From Paenibacillus koleovorans NBRC 103111 (GTDB taxonomy: Bacteria; Bacillota; Bacilli; Paenibacillales; NBRC-103111), in contig NZ_BIMA01000069.1 in the NCBI RefSeq assembly GCF_004000845.1, forward strand, positions 1 through 36,328: a stretch of DNA of 36,328 nt, in the 5' to 3' direction. The position numbers and the translations under genes were made by a program. Positions within the stretch are counted from its first letter, which is position 1. Each line of letters opens with the position of its first letter. The notes under the pieces are model-generated. The model made no database searches. It was not told where the DNA came from and worked only from the letters and a program-made list of their open reading frames with translations. Below are positions 1-9,364 of this stretch, one piece after another.

Positions 1-1
1 G

Positions 2-1900
2 CTCGCGCCTAGCGCCGGCGGCGACCCGCGCGGCGGCATGCGGCGCACCGCGCAGCGGCTGCGGCGCGGCGCCGAGCTGCTCGGCGGCATCGGCGCGATG
101 AAGTCGATCGTGCAGGCGATGCGCGACAAGGCGGAGCGCCTCGAGGGCAGCACGTTCACGATCGCCTTGTTCGGCGCCTTCAGCGCCGGCAAGTCTTCGT
201 TCGCCAACGCCCTCATGGGCGAGGCGGTGCTGCCGGTATCGCCGAACCCGACTACGGCGGCGATCAACAAAATCGTCCCGCCGACGGCGGAATGGCCGCA
301 CGGCTCCGTGCGCGTGCAGATGAAGTCGGCGGAAGCCATGCTAGACGATGTTCGCTACTCGCTGCAGGTGCTGGGACACCAGGTGTCCAGCATGGACGAA
401 GCGCTCGCCGCCATCGACAAGCTGAAGCCGGATGCGGTAGCTCCTAGCGGCAAGCCGCACTACACGTTCCTCAAGGCGGTCCGCAAAGGCTGGACATTCG
501 CCTCGGAGCGGATGGGAGCCGAGCTGCGCGCCGACCTCCGCGAGTTCCGCTCCTTCGTCGCCGAAGAGAGTAAGTCGTGCTACGTTGCCTTTATCGAGCT
601 CCACTACGCCTGCGCCTTGACGAATCAAGGCATGGTGCTCGTAGACACGCCTGGAGCCGACTCGATCAACGCCCGCCACACCGGAGTGGCGTTCGACTAT
701 ATCAAGAACGCCGACGCGATCTTGTTCGTCACGTATTACAATCACGCGTTTTCCCAAGCCGACCGCGAATTCCTTCTGCAGCTCGGCCGAGTCAAGGATA
801 CGTTCGAGCTCGATAAAATGTTCTTCGTCGTCAACGCCGCCGATTTAGCCGCCAGCACGCAAGAGCTCGAAGGTGTCGTAGGCCATGTGACCTCGAACCT
901 GCTGCAATACGGCATTCGCAAGCCTCGCATTTACCCGGTGTCGAGCTTAGCCGCCCTAGACGGCAAGCAGGACGGCAACGAAGCGCTGCTCGATCAATCG
1001 GGCATCCTTCCGTTCGAGCGGGACTTCGTCCGCTTCGCGTTCGAAGAACTGGCGGACATCGCCGTCCATGCGGCGAACCAGGAGCTCGAGCGGGCGAACG
1101 GCATGCTCCGCCAATGGATCGACAGCGCCCGCGAGGACGAAGCCGAGCGCAAGCGCCGGATCGAATCGCTGCGCGAAGCGCTTAACCATGCCGAGCAGCG
1201 GCTGGCCGAACGCGACGCGAGCGACGAGCTGAAGGAAGCGGCCGGGGAATCCCGCGAGCTGCTGTTCTATGTCAAGCAGCGGCTGTTCTTCCGCTTCGGC
1301 GAGCTGTATGCCTACGCATTCAACGCGGCTTCGCTGCGCGAGGACGCCGGGCCGATCCGCACGCTGCTTGGCGCCGCCGGCAAAGACATGCTGCGCCTCA
1401 TCGCCTACGACTTGTCGCAGGAGCTGCTCGCCACGACGCTTCGTGTCGAGCAGGCGCTAGGCAAGCTGGCGCGAAAGCGGATGGAGCGCCAAGTGGAGCG
1501 TATCCGCGAGCGAATCCCTAGCTACGAACCTGCAGGCTTTGCCTCGCCTAAGTTCAAGACGCCGCATGTGGAGGAAAGCTTGAGCGGCATCGCCTTCGAG
1601 GAGAAGGAGCTGACCTCCATGTACAAGAGCGGCAAACACTTCTTCGAAGGCCCAGGCCGCATGCAGCTGCGCGAGCAGCTCGAGAAGCGGCTGCAGGAGC
1701 CGGTCGCGTCTTATATCGAACGCCACAGTGCGCTGATTGAGTCGACGTACGGCGACCAGTATGAGCGTCTCATCGATAGCTTGCAGGAGCGGGAACGGCA
1801 ATCCGTGCAGGAGCATGTCGAAGGGCTGCTGGACGCGCTTGAGATGAAGATCGATCTCGGCGAGCTGCGCCGTTTGCAAGAGGCTTTTTCCCAGCTGTAA
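2..1900 (+). CDS. Dynamin-like GTPase, C-terminal part (5' end cut by window)
   Basis: This is a large dynamin-family GTPase that would act at the cytoplasmic membrane. The reading frame is open from base 2 with no stop, so the gene very probably starts upstream; the first internal ATG is at 38. Counting from that ATG, the G1/P-loop GAFSAGKS is at residues 46-53, a Thr pair usable as G2 is at 72-73, G3 DTPG is at 203-206, and a G4-like NAAD is at 266-269. A long charged helical region follows, as expected for a dynamin stalk. Bacillus DynA (YpbR) has two GTPase modules fused in one chain of about 1,200 residues. A GTPase head preceded by an open, Gly/Ala/Arg-rich stretch would fit the second module of such a protein, but this is inference because the first half is not visible. 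A strong terminator follows at once. Confidence 0.85.
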   Translation, partial: LAPSAGGDPRGGMRRTAQRLRRGAELLGGIGAMKSIVQAMRDKAERLEGSTFTIALFGAFSAGKSSFANALMGEAVLPVSPNPTTAAINKIVPPTAEWPHGSVRVQMKSAEAMLDDVRYSLQVLGHQVSSMDEALAAIDKLKPDAVAPSGKPHYTFLKAVRKGWTFASERMGAELRADLREFRSFVAEESKSCYVAFIELHYACALTNQGMVLVDTPGADSINARHTGVAFDYIKNADAILFVTYYNHAFSQADREFLLQLGRVKDTFELDKMFFVVNAADLAASTQELEGVVGHVTSNLLQYGIRKPRIYPVSSLAALDGKQDGNEALLDQSGILPFERDFVRFAFEELADIAVHAANQELERANGMLRQWIDSAREDEAERKRRIESLREALNHAEQRLAERDASDELKEAAGESRELLFYVKQRLFFRFGELYAYAFNAASLREDAGPIRTLLGAAGKDMLRLIAYDLSQELLATTLRVEQALGKLARKRMERQVERIRERIPSYEPAGFASPKFKTPHVEESLSGIAFEEKELTSMYKSGKHFFEGPGRMQLREQLEKRLQEPVASYIERHSALIESTYGDQYERLIDSLQERERQSVQEHVEGLLDALEMKIDLGELRRLQEAFSQL

Positions 1901-1927
1901 CCGATCATTTCCTATCGTTTCCTATCG

Positions 1928-1971
1928 AACCCTCGTCGGAGCCAAACCAGGTCCGGCGGGGGTTGTCTTTT
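1928..1971 (+). terminator. Rho-independent terminator of the dynamin-like gene
   Basis: A 13-bp stem pairs 1928-1940 with 1952-1964 (two G-U pairs) around an 11-nt loop, and GTCTTTT follows. It lies 28 nt after the GTPase stop codon. Just before it, the 10-mer TTTCCTATCG occurs twice in tandem (1908-1927). Confidence 0.85.
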
Positions 1972-2144
1972 ACCTGTCTCTATAAAGACCTTTTTTCCAT
2001 ATTTTCATGAAAACGTATCCATTGCAGGGTATCGGGACGATTCGGAAGATACTCATGGATTATGCGCTGATTTTCTCGATTTACGAAACATTTAGAAGGT
2101 TTACGGGGATTTCCCCCGTTTCGATTGATGGAGGAATGGAAGGG

Positions 2145-2312
2145 ATGGTGTTAAGATACATAAAGATTGAAAATGCTTTCGGTGAATGTCAAGCCGACGC
2201 TCGCAGAGCGCATTTATGTGGCGAAATTTCCCAGGTCCGATTGTCGCCGCAAATGCTGAAGGAGGCACCTGATGAACGTATTAAAGCAATTGAAAGAGTT
2301 TTACTGGCATGA
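2145..2312 (+). CDS. Candidate leader peptide overlapping the exporter start
   Basis: This 55-codon ORF begins at an ATG preceded by GGAGG at 2130-2134 (10-nt spacing) and runs 41 nt into the downstream ABC exporter gene in another frame. The frame is open further upstream (to an ATG at 2007), but only the 2145 start has a convincing ribosome-binding site. The peptide has no signal sequence or membrane segment and I recognise no family. In Bacillus subtilis the heterodimeric exporter BmrCD is controlled by translation of a short upstream ORF, bmrB, through ribosome-mediated attenuation. The position and size here are similar, so a leader role is possible. However, I see no clear terminator/antiterminator pair inside it, only small hairpins (2198-2210 and a GGCGA/TCGCC pair further down). 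It may be a chance ORF. Confidence 0.25.
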   Translation: MVLRYIKIENAFGECQADARRAHLCGEISQVRLSPQMLKEAPDERIKAIERVLLA

Positions 2313-4044
2313 AAAGAAATGGTTGTTCGCATCGATTTTTTTCCTGATGTGCTCGACCGCCCTCGGGTTGGTATACCCGAATCTGCTCCGCTTCCTGATC
2401 GACGATGTCATCAGAGCTGAGAATTACAGCCTGGTCCCCTACATCGCGCTCTCGGTCATCGGTGTCATTGCGGTAAAAGCCAGCTTTCAGTTTCTGCACG
2501 GGTTCACGGGGGGAAGACTTGGCAACACCGTTGCGTACAACTTGCGCAATGCGCTTTACAGCAAGCTGCAATACTTGGCTTTTCAGTATTACGACCGGGC
2601 GAAGACCGGGGACCTGATGTCCCGGCTGACGGCCGACCTCGAAGCGATCCGACAATTCATCGGCTTCGGCTTCGCGCAAGTGCTGAACGTGTTCCTCATG
2701 TTAGGCTTCGGTACGATTATGATGCTAACGCTCAGTTGGCAGTTGACGCTAGTCACGTTCGTCACGGTACCTTTCATTGCCATCACGGCGCTTCGGTTCG
2801 AGAAGACGGTTCACCCCGCATTCCGTTCCGTTCGTAAGGCAATGAGTAATCTGACGACGGCCGTCCAAGAGAACATAACCGGCGTCCGCACCGTCAAATC
2901 GTTTGCCCGCGAGCCTTACGAGGTCGAGAAATTTTCTCATCGCAGCGAGGACTACAAGGCGAACCACATTACGTTGGCATTCGCTTGGGCCAAATTTTTC
3001 CCGCTGATGGAGCTGCTCTCCAACTTCTGCATTGTGCTATTGCTGACAGTCGGAGGCTGGTTCGTTATCGACGGCAAAATGACTATCGGTGAGCTTGTAG
3101 CCTTTTTCAGCGTCGTCTGGTATGTTATCGCGCCGATGCGCGACATCGGGCTTCATATTAACAACTATACGCAATCCAAAGCATCCGGCGAGCGAGTGCT
3201 TGAGATCTTGCACCAATACATGCACGTGAAGGACAAGACTGGCGCTTCGGTGCTCAAGAAAGATCAAGTCCAAGGCAGCGTGAAATTTGAAAAAGTGACG
3301 TTCGCTTATACGGATAAAGAGCCTGCGCTGACCGATTTCAATGTCGATGCGCCTGCGGGTACGGTCATCGGCTTGCTCGGGCCGACCGGTGCCGGCAAAT
3401 CGACCGTCATCCAACTGCTGATGCGCGCCTACAACATTCGCGAAGGCCGCATCACGCTCGACGGACAAGATATTCGCGACATCAGTCTGACGAGCTTGCG
3501 GGAGCAAATCGCGCTCGTTTTCCAGGAAACCTTCTTGTTCTCGTCCTCGATCCGCAACAACATCGCCTATTCGCGCCGAGATGTGAGTATGGATGAAATT
3601 ATTCGTGCGGCAAAGCTGGCCAAAGCCCATGACTTCATCATGGAATTGCCGGAAGGGTATGATACGATTGTCGGCGAACGGGGCATGGGGCTGTCGGGCG
3701 GACAAAAGCAGCGGATCGCCATCGCTCGAGCTTTCTTGCGCGATCCGAAAATTCTGATTCTCGACGATGCGACGAGCGCTGTCGATATGGAAACCGAGCA
3801 TGAAATTCAAGCCGGCTTCCAGGAATTGATGAAAGGCCGGACGACGTTCATTATCGCTCACCGGATCTCTTCCTTGAAGCATGCCGATCAGATTATCGTG
3901 CTCGACCATGGCAAAATCGTTCAACGCGGCACCCACGAGCAGCTGCTTCGCGAGCCAGGACGCTACTATGAAACCTACAAAATTCAATACTCGGATCACC
4001 CGAGTCTCGTGAAGAAGCAGATCGAAAGGAGGTTGGCGAAATGA
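2272..4044 (+). CDS. Heterodimeric ABC exporter subunit A (degenerate Walker B)
   Basis: This is a half-transporter of the ABC multidrug/lipid exporter type. Residues 1 to about 300 form a six-helix membrane domain, followed by a nucleotide-binding domain. Walker A GPTGAGKS is at 370-377, the signature LSGGQ at 474-478, Walker B ends in Asp498-Asp499, and the H-loop His lies in IIAHRIS. The usual catalytic Glu after Walker B is Asp499, the hallmark of the degenerate-site subunit in heterodimeric exporters such as BmrC or TM287. AAGGAGG at 2259-2265 sets the ATG at 2272. The stop overlaps the next start (ATGA at 4041-4044), so the two subunits are translationally coupled. YfiB or BmrC of Bacillus are the nearest named types I would compare; the substrate cannot be read from sequence. 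Confidence 0.93.
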   Translation: MNVLKQLKEFYWHEKKWLFASIFFLMCSTALGLVYPNLLRFLIDDVIRAENYSLVPYIALSVIGVIAVKASFQFLHGFTGGRLGNTVAYNLRNALYSKLQYLAFQYYDRAKTGDLMSRLTADLEAIRQFIGFGFAQVLNVFLMLGFGTIMMLTLSWQLTLVTFVTVPFIAITALRFEKTVHPAFRSVRKAMSNLTTAVQENITGVRTVKSFAREPYEVEKFSHRSEDYKANHITLAFAWAKFFPLMELLSNFCIVLLLTVGGWFVIDGKMTIGELVAFFSVVWYVIAPMRDIGLHINNYTQSKASGERVLEILHQYMHVKDKTGASVLKKDQVQGSVKFEKVTFAYTDKEPALTDFNVDAPAGTVIGLLGPTGAGKSTVIQLLMRAYNIREGRITLDGQDIRDISLTSLREQIALVFQETFLFSSSIRNNIAYSRRDVSMDEIIRAAKLAKAHDFIMELPEGYDTIVGERGMGLSGGQKQRIAIARAFLRDPKILILDDATSAVDMETEHEIQAGFQELMKGRTTFIIAHRISSLKHADQIIVLDHGKIVQRGTHEQLLREPGRYYETYKIQYSDHPSLVKKQIERRLAK

Positions 4045-5909
4045 GTGCTACAGGCGCTAACACCCCCTTGAATAAACAAGTCCCGCCGGCGAAGCAGGAA
4101 GCTCCCGGCACGGGCGGCAAGGAACGGTTCGTCTATCAGGACGACGAGCTGATGGAACGAGAGTTCGACTGGGGCCAGCTTCGCCGACTGGGAGCGTATC
4201 TGAAGCCCTATCGGAAACAAATGCTGCCGATCATCCTGCTGGCCATGCTGCTCGGTACGATCGCCAAGCTGGCGATCCCGTTCCTGATCGGCTATGCGAT
4301 CGATAATGCGATCACGGACGGCAAGCAGAAGCTGCTTTTCTCGATCGCTGGCGGTATGGTCGTGCTGTACTTCATCCAGTGGTTCGTCAACAACTACCGG
4401 ATCCGCTATTTGAACATGATCGGCCAGAACGTCATCTATGATTTGCGGCAAGACTTGTTCAAGCATATTCAACAGCTGTCGTTCCGTTTCTTCGACAAAC
4501 GTCCGGCGGGTTCAATTCTGGTCCGGATTACGAACGACGTCAACTCGCTGCAGGATTTGTTCACGAACGGCGTCGTCAACGTCTTGATCGATTCGATCCA
4601 ATTGATCGGAATCATAGCCATCTTACTAACCTTGAATTTCAAATTGGGTCTGGCTATCATTGTAACTGTACCGGTCATGTTCTTCGTATCCGGCAAGCTG
4701 CGTCGTACGATTCGGATAGCCTGGCAGGATGTGCGGGTCAAGACATCCCGGATCAACTCCCATTTGGCGGAGAGCATTCAGGGTATTAAAGTAACGCAAG
4801 CTTTTACGCAAGAAAAAGAGAACATAGTTTATTTCGATCAGATGAATTCGGCGAACCGCAAGCTGTGGGATAAAGCGTCGACGCTGAACCAGACGTTCGG
4901 TCCGATCATCGAGCTGACAGCGGCAATCGGCACTTGTGTCTTGTTCTGGTACGGCTCACATCTGATTCAGACAGGTGCACTGACGATCGGCTTGCTCTAC
5001 ATGTTCGCGAACTATCTGGGCAACTTCTGGGAGCCGATCAACCGTCTCGGTCAAATGTACCAAGCTATGCTGATCGCCATGTCTTCCTCCGAGCGGATCT
5101 TCGAGTTCATGGACGAGAAGCCGACGGTAGGCGAGAAGCCGAACGCCAAGGAGCTGCCTCCAATCACCGGCAGCATCAAGCTCGAGAACATCGTGTTCGA
5201 ATACGAGAAAGGCCGTCCGGCGCTTCGGGGCGTAAGCTTGCAAGCGAAGGCGGGGCAGTCGATCGCACTTGTCGGACATACTGGCTCCGGTAAGAGCACA
5301 ATCATCAACCTGCTGTGCCGGTTCTATGATCCGGTCGAAGGTCAAGTGCTGATCGACGGTCAAGACATCCGCGATTTCACCTTGCAGAGCTTGCGTTCCC
5401 AAGTCGGCATCGTGCTGCAGGATACGTTTATTTTCTCCGGCTCGATCCGCGACAATATTCGTTTCGGCCGTCTTGATGCGACTGATATGGAAGTGGAAGC
5501 GGCAGCTCGCGCCGTCTACGCTCATGATTTCATCGCCGGACTGCCGGATGGGTACGATACGCAGGTGGAAGAGCGCGGCAATGTGCTGTCGATGGGTCAG
5601 CGTCAGCTGATCTCGTTCGCTCGTGCGCTGCTTGCCGACCCGCGCGTTCTTATCCTCGACGAGGCGACAGCGAGCATCGACACCGAGACCGAGCTGCGCA
5701 TTCAGGAAGCGCTCAAGGCGCTGCTTGTCGGTCGGACGTCGTTTATTATCGCGCACCGCTTGTCCACGATTCGCAATGCGGATAAAATTATCGTAATGGA
5801 TCACGGCCGTCTCATGGAAGAAGGCAGTCATGACGAGCTGATGCAGCATAAAGGCATTTACTACGGCCTTGTGGAAGCCCAATATAGATTTTTAGGCGAT
5901 GCGGTGTAG
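4041..5909 (+). CDS. Heterodimeric ABC exporter subunit B (canonical Walker B)
   Basis: This is the partner half-transporter. A hydrophilic N-terminal tail of about 50 residues, rich in Pro and Lys, precedes a six-helix membrane domain and the ATPase domain. Walker A GHTGSGKS is at 412-419, the signature reads LSMGQ at 516-520 instead of LSGGQ, and Walker B ends Asp540-Glu541 with an intact catalytic Glu. In the head-to-tail sandwich, this protein's altered signature faces subunit A's Walker A and Asp499. The dimer should therefore have one degenerate and one hydrolytic site. Its start overlaps the upstream stop by 4 nt. Fewer than 50 nt separate its stop from the ribosome-binding site of coaA and no terminator is visible between them, so read-through into coaA is possible. 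Confidence 0.93.
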   Translation: MSATGANTPLNKQVPPAKQEAPGTGGKERFVYQDDELMEREFDWGQLRRLGAYLKPYRKQMLPIILLAMLLGTIAKLAIPFLIGYAIDNAITDGKQKLLFSIAGGMVVLYFIQWFVNNYRIRYLNMIGQNVIYDLRQDLFKHIQQLSFRFFDKRPAGSILVRITNDVNSLQDLFTNGVVNVLIDSIQLIGIIAILLTLNFKLGLAIIVTVPVMFFVSGKLRRTIRIAWQDVRVKTSRINSHLAESIQGIKVTQAFTQEKENIVYFDQMNSANRKLWDKASTLNQTFGPIIELTAAIGTCVLFWYGSHLIQTGALTIGLLYMFANYLGNFWEPINRLGQMYQAMLIAMSSSERIFEFMDEKPTVGEKPNAKELPPITGSIKLENIVFEYEKGRPALRGVSLQAKAGQSIALVGHTGSGKSTIINLLCRFYDPVEGQVLIDGQDIRDFTLQSLRSQVGIVLQDTFIFSGSIRDNIRFGRLDATDMEVEAAARAVYAHDFIAGLPDGYDTQVEERGNVLSMGQRQLISFARALLADPRVLILDEATASIDTETELRIQEALKALLVGRTSFIIAHRLSTIRNADKIIVMDHGRLMEEGSHDELMQHKGIYYGLVEAQYRFLGDAV

Positions 5910-5968
5910 CTTGCAGGGCTGCCGCCGGGTCGGCTAGGCACTGTCAGAACGGAAGGATGTATCACTTC

Positions 5969-6940
5969 ATGGTGGAAGTCCCGCAAGCGGTCAGTCAAGA
6001 ATTTACGCCTTACAACACCTTTACGCGCCAGGAATGGGCGAAGCTGCGGGATGTCACGCCGCTCACGTTGTCCGAAGCCGATCTGCTTCAGCTGCAGGGG
6101 TTGAACGACCGCATCTCGCTAGGCGAGGTGCAGGACATTTATTTGCCGCTCTCCCGGCTGCTCAATTTGTACGTGGAAGCGACCCAAGGGCTCTACAAGG
6201 CAACGCACACATTTCTGAACGATCATACGGCGAAGGTGCCTTACATTATCGGCATAGCAGGGAGCGTGGCGGTTGGCAAGAGCACGACGGCCCGCGTCTT
6301 GCAAGCGTTGCTGTCGCATTGGCCGAACCATCCGAAGGTCGATCTCGTGACGACGGACGGCTTCCTGCTACCGAACCGGGTGCTCGAAGAGCGCGGCTTG
6401 ATGAAGCGCAAGGGGTTTCCGGAGAGCTACGACACGCGCAAGCTGATCCGGTTTCTCGCCGACATCAAATCCGGCCTTGCCGAGGTAAGCTGTCCGATCT
6501 ACTCACACTTGGCTTATGACATTTTGCCGGACCGGAAGCAGACGATTCGTCAGCCGGACATTCTGATTTTCGAAGGCATCAACGTCCTTCAGGCGCACTC
6601 GATTCAGAATCGGAAAAATCGTCCCACCCGCGAGGTGTACGTCTCGGATTTCTTCGATTTCTCGATCTACGTCGATGCGAAGGAAGCCGACATCGAGGAA
6701 TGGTACGTCGAGCGATTCAAGAAGCTGCGCAGCACGGCGTTCGCGAATCCGAGCTCGTACTTCCACCGTTACTCCAGCTTGAGCGACGCGGAGGCGATCG
6801 TGACGGCGACCGGCATTTGGCGGGAAATCAACCTGCTCAATCTGCACGAGAACATCCAGCCTACGCGGTCGCGCGCCGATCTGATCCTGACGAAGGGCGC
6901 CCGGCACGAGGCGGTCGAAGTGAAGCTTCGCAAGCTATAG
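5969..6940 (+). CDS. coaA: Type I pantothenate kinase (CoaA)
   Basis: This enzyme phosphorylates pantothenate with ATP, the first and usually feedback-controlled step of coenzyme A synthesis, in the cytosol. The prokaryotic type I fold shows in the P-loop GSVAVGKS at residues 98-105, the following TTDGFLLPN and KGFPESYD stretches, and the [12 protein letters not shown] segment typical of CoaA. The length (323 residues) is close to the Bacillus and E. coli enzymes. An in-frame ATG lies at 5957, but the GGAAGG at 5951-5956 abuts it directly. The ATG at 5969 has an 11-nt spacing from the same ribosome-binding site and is preferred. A terminator follows directly. Confidence 0.95.
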   Translation: MVEVPQAVSQEFTPYNTFTRQEWAKLRDVTPLTLSEADLLQLQGLNDRISLGEVQDIYLPLSRLLNLYVEATQGLYKATHTFLNDHTAKVPYIIGIAGSVAVGKSTTARVLQALLSHWPNHPKVDLVTTDGFLLPNRVLEERGLMKRKGFPESYDTRKLIRFLADIKSGLAEVSCPIYSHLAYDILPDRKQTIRQPDILIFEGINVLQAHSIQNRKNRPTREVYVSDFFDFSIYVDAKEADIEEWYVERFKKLRSTAFANPSSYFHRYSSLSDAEAIVTATGIWREINLLNLHENIQPTRSRADLILTKGARHEAVEVKLRKL

Positions 6941-6953
6941 CTTGCATTTGGAG

Positions 6954-6982
6954 GGGCAGCGGGGGATCCGCTGTCCTTTTTT
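6954..6982 (+). terminator. Rho-independent terminator of coaA
   Basis: A 9-bp stem pairs 6954-6962 with 6968-6976 (one G-U) around the loop GGGAT, and a six-T run follows at 6977-6982. It sits 14 nt after the coaA stop. Confidence 0.9.
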
Positions 6983-7095
6983 GGTCCATTTTTCCACCGG
7001 ACATGCATTTCTCCCGCTCCCCGGAATAGGCATAGAACCGATGAGCGGAACCGGCGGCAGCCAGCTGTCGGCGTGAGCGGGAGGAGGAGTCAAGT

Positions 7096-8397
7096 TTGCG
7101 AATTACTTCGGTTCAACCGGGAGATTCCTTATGGGCGATCGCTAGGCGGCATGGGGTGACCGTGGACGAAATGATTCGGGTGAACGGCCTGGAGGCGCAG
7201 GCCAATCGGTTGGTGCCCGGGCAAGCCTTGCTCGTGCCGATCCGGGAAATCGTGCACACGGTCGGAGCGGGCGAAACGTTGTGGAGCATCGCGAACCGCT
7301 ACGGTGTGTCGCCTGACGCGATCGCTCACATGAACGGGATCAGCAATCCCGCGATGATCTATCCCGGCGCACAGCTGCGAATTCCGGGGACGAATGCGGC
7401 GGCGCAGCCGAAAATGACGATCGAAGTGAACGGCTACTTGCAGCTCAAGGGGACGGAGCGCGACCGGCAAATCGTCCAAGACACGGCTCGCCAGCTCACT
7501 TATTTCAGCTTGTTCCAATATGTGGCCGGCGCCGACGGCAGCCTCACGCCTCCACCCAAGCCGATTCCAACACTGGAGGCTATCGCCAAGACGAATGCCG
7601 TGCCGATGATGGTCGTGACGAATTTCAAAGACGGCACGTTCTCAGCGGAAATTGCCCATGCGGTATTCACGAATGCGCTTGCCCGCGAGAAGCTGATCCA
7701 CAACATCGAGCAGACGCTTATGACGAATCAATATTATTCGCTCAACGTTGACTTCGAACACATTTACCCGGACGATCGTGACTTGTATACCGACTTCTTG
7801 AAGGAGCTTACCGGGCGCGTGCACGCGCTTGGCAAACCAATCTCGACCGCTGTTGCGCCTAAGACCAGCGCCGAGCAGAGCGGACCCTGGTATACGGCAC
7901 ATGATTACGGAGCGCACGGGGCGATTGTCGATTTCGTCATCCTGATGACGTACGAATGGGGATGGTCGGGTGGTCCTCCTATGGCGGTGGCGCCTATCCC
8001 TCAAGTAAAGAGGGTGTTGGATTACGCGCTCACCGTCATCCCCCGGCACAAAATCATACTTAGCGCTCCGTTATACGGCTATAACTGGACGCTTCCCTAC
8101 AAACCCGGCGGCAAGTTTGCTCCAACACTCAGTCCGGAGGCCGCCGTAAAGCTGGCCTACGACGTCGGCGCCTACATCCAGTACGATCCGACGGCGCTGG
8201 CTCCCTTTTTCCGCTATTACGACAAGGAGGGGCTGGAGCATATCGTCTGGTTCGAGGATGCGCGCAGCATGCAGGCGAAGTTCAACTTGATCAAACAATA
8301 TAACCTGCGCGGAATAAGCTATTGGGTACTCGGCCAGCCGTTCACGCAAAACTGGATGCTGCTCGAAGCAAACTTCAACGTGAAAAAGGTTAAATAA
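7096..8397 (+). CDS. LysM-GH18 spore cortex hydrolase (YaaH/SleL type)
   Basis: Two LysM peptidoglycan-binding repeats (residues about 2-48 and 52-97, each with the GDSL/GETLW-x-IA pattern) are followed by a glycoside hydrolase family 18 domain from about 105 to the end. The GH18 catalytic motif is present as LNVDFEHI, with Glu221 as the expected acid. This architecture and length (433 residues) match Bacillus YaaH and SleL, cortical fragment-lytic N-acetylglucosaminidases that act on muramic-delta-lactam cortex during germination. There is no signal peptide, as expected for proteins deposited in the spore integument from the mother cell. The start is TTG at 7096, set by GAGGAGG at 7081-7087. 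It is monocistronic, with terminators on both sides. A mother-cell sigma factor is likely but no clear box was identified. Confidence 0.9.
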   Translation: MRITSVQPGDSLWAIARRHGVTVDEMIRVNGLEAQANRLVPGQALLVPIREIVHTVGAGETLWSIANRYGVSPDAIAHMNGISNPAMIYPGAQLRIPGTNAAAQPKMTIEVNGYLQLKGTERDRQIVQDTARQLTYFSLFQYVAGADGSLTPPPKPIPTLEAIAKTNAVPMMVVTNFKDGTFSAEIAHAVFTNALAREKLIHNIEQTLMTNQYYSLNVDFEHIYPDDRDLYTDFLKELTGRVHALGKPISTAVAPKTSAEQSGPWYTAHDYGAHGAIVDFVILMTYEWGWSGGPPMAVAPIPQVKRVLDYALTVIPRHKIILSAPLYGYNWTLPYKPGGKFAPTLSPEAAVKLAYDVGAYIQYDPTALAPFFRYYDKEGLEHIVWFEDARSMQAKFNLIKQYNLRGISYWVLGQPFTQNWMLLEANFNVKKVK

Positions 8398-8416
8398 CCT
8401 GTGGGTGTCAAGCACA

Positions 8417-8454
8417 TCCTCCGAAGTCCGACCCAGGTCTTTCGGAGGGTTTTT
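8417..8454 (+). terminator. Rho-independent terminator after the GH18 gene
   Basis: CCTCCGAA (8418-8425) pairs with TTCGGAGG (8441-8448) around a 15-nt loop, and a GTTTTT tract follows. It is located 20 nt after the stop. Confidence 0.88.
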
Positions 8455-8476
8455 GCTGTGCCCGGCGTAGGGGAAT

Positions 8477-8503
8477 TTGCAAAATCTACACGAAACCTAT
8501 ACT
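8477..8503 (+). promoter_or_regulatory. Possible sigma-A promoter of the SGNH/ABC operon
   Basis: TTGCAA (8477-8482) lies 15 nt before TATACT (8498-8503); shifting the -35 by one base gives a 16-nt spacer. It lies between the upstream terminator and the SGNH hydrolase start at 8543. The spacing is short, so this is tentative. Confidence 0.4.
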
Positions 8504-8542
8504 CTACTAAATAGACACTTAAGCCGCTAGGGGGGGAAAACG

Positions 8543-9349
8543 ATGAAGTCGTCGCGCTTGCTCTGGAGAACCGTCGGTCTGGCCGCCGTCCTCACGACCG
8601 TCATGATGCTGGTCGGGCTCGTCTATGCCATGAACGATATTTTGAACCCGCAGCCGGTCGAGTACATGGCGGAGCCGGAGCAGCCGAAGCCGGAATCGCC
8701 GCTCGACAAGAACAGCATCAATATTGTGGCTCTTGGCGATTCGCTCACGAAAGGCACCGGGGATGCCAGCGGGAAAGGCTATGTTCTGAATGTGAAGGAG
8801 CAGTTGGAGAAAAAAGCGGGCAAGGAAGTGCACCTGATCGGCAATTATGGCATCAGCGGGTATAAAACCGATCAGCTGCTGAAGGATCTCCAAGAGCAGA
8901 AAAGCATCGCCTACGGGATCGACCAAGCGGATCTCATCTTGTTAACCATGGGCGGCAACGATCTGTTCGACATTTCCAAGAACGTGCAGACCTCGTCGAC
9001 GGATCAGCTCGATCCGGAGAAAGTGAGGCTGGCCATGCCGGAGCCGCTCAAACGAATGGAGCAAATTCTCGTGAGGCTCGCCGAATTGAATCCGCAGGCT
9101 ACGATCGCATATGTAGGCGTGTACAATCCGTTCTACGATTTGCCGGAGATGCGGCCGGCATCCGTCCACGTCGCGGAATGGAACGAGGCCGTGTTCCGGT
9201 TAACCCTTCGGTATCCGAATTTGGTGTACGTTCCGTCGTTCGATCTGTTCCAGCTGAACTTCTCCAAGTACATCTATACGGACCATTTCCACCCGAACGA
9301 ACAAGGCTATGTCCGGATCGCGGAACGCGTCGTGCAGGCACTGCAATAA
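8543..9349 (+). CDS. Membrane-anchored SGNH/GDSL hydrolase
   Basis: This is a serine esterase/lipase of the SGNH superfamily. An N-terminal hydrophobic helix (about residues 10-30) acts as signal or anchor, and a Pro/Glu-rich linker leads to the catalytic domain outside the membrane. All four blocks are visible: block I GDSL with Ser67, the block II Gly around NYGISG (101-106), block III GGND at 137-140, and block V Asp247/His250 in a DHFHPNE motif. The start ATG follows a run of G at 8530-8536. The natural substrate (acyl groups on lipids, wall polymers or glycans) cannot be told. Only 15 nt, including a GGAGGAGG ribosome-binding site, separate it from the ABC ATPase gene, which argues for co-transcription with the transporter. 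Confidence 0.9.
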   Translation: MKSSRLLWRTVGLAAVLTTVMMLVGLVYAMNDILNPQPVEYMAEPEQPKPESPLDKNSINIVALGDSLTKGTGDASGKGYVLNVKEQLEKKAGKEVHLIGNYGISGYKTDQLLKDLQEQKSIAYGIDQADLILLTMGGNDLFDISKNVQTSSTDQLDPEKVRLAMPEPLKRMEQILVRLAELNPQATIAYVGVYNPFYDLPEMRPASVHVAEWNEAVFRLTLRYPNLVYVPSFDLFQLNFSKYIYTDHFHPNEQGYVRIAERVVQALQ

Positions 9350-9364
9350 GGAGGAGGGGCATCG

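Noticed and set aside
2007-2144. N-terminal extension of the candidate leader ORF to an ATG at 2007
   Set aside because: There is no ribosome-binding site at 2007 and the region is AT-rich leader sequence; only the 2145 start has a GGAGG at fair spacing.
3037-3999. Long minus-strand open frame inside the exporter gene (similarly 4956-5882, 11839-13086, 13496-14605, 9647-10561)
   Set aside because: These are antisense shadows of strongly conserved high-GC genes, with no ribosome-binding site and no recognisable protein.
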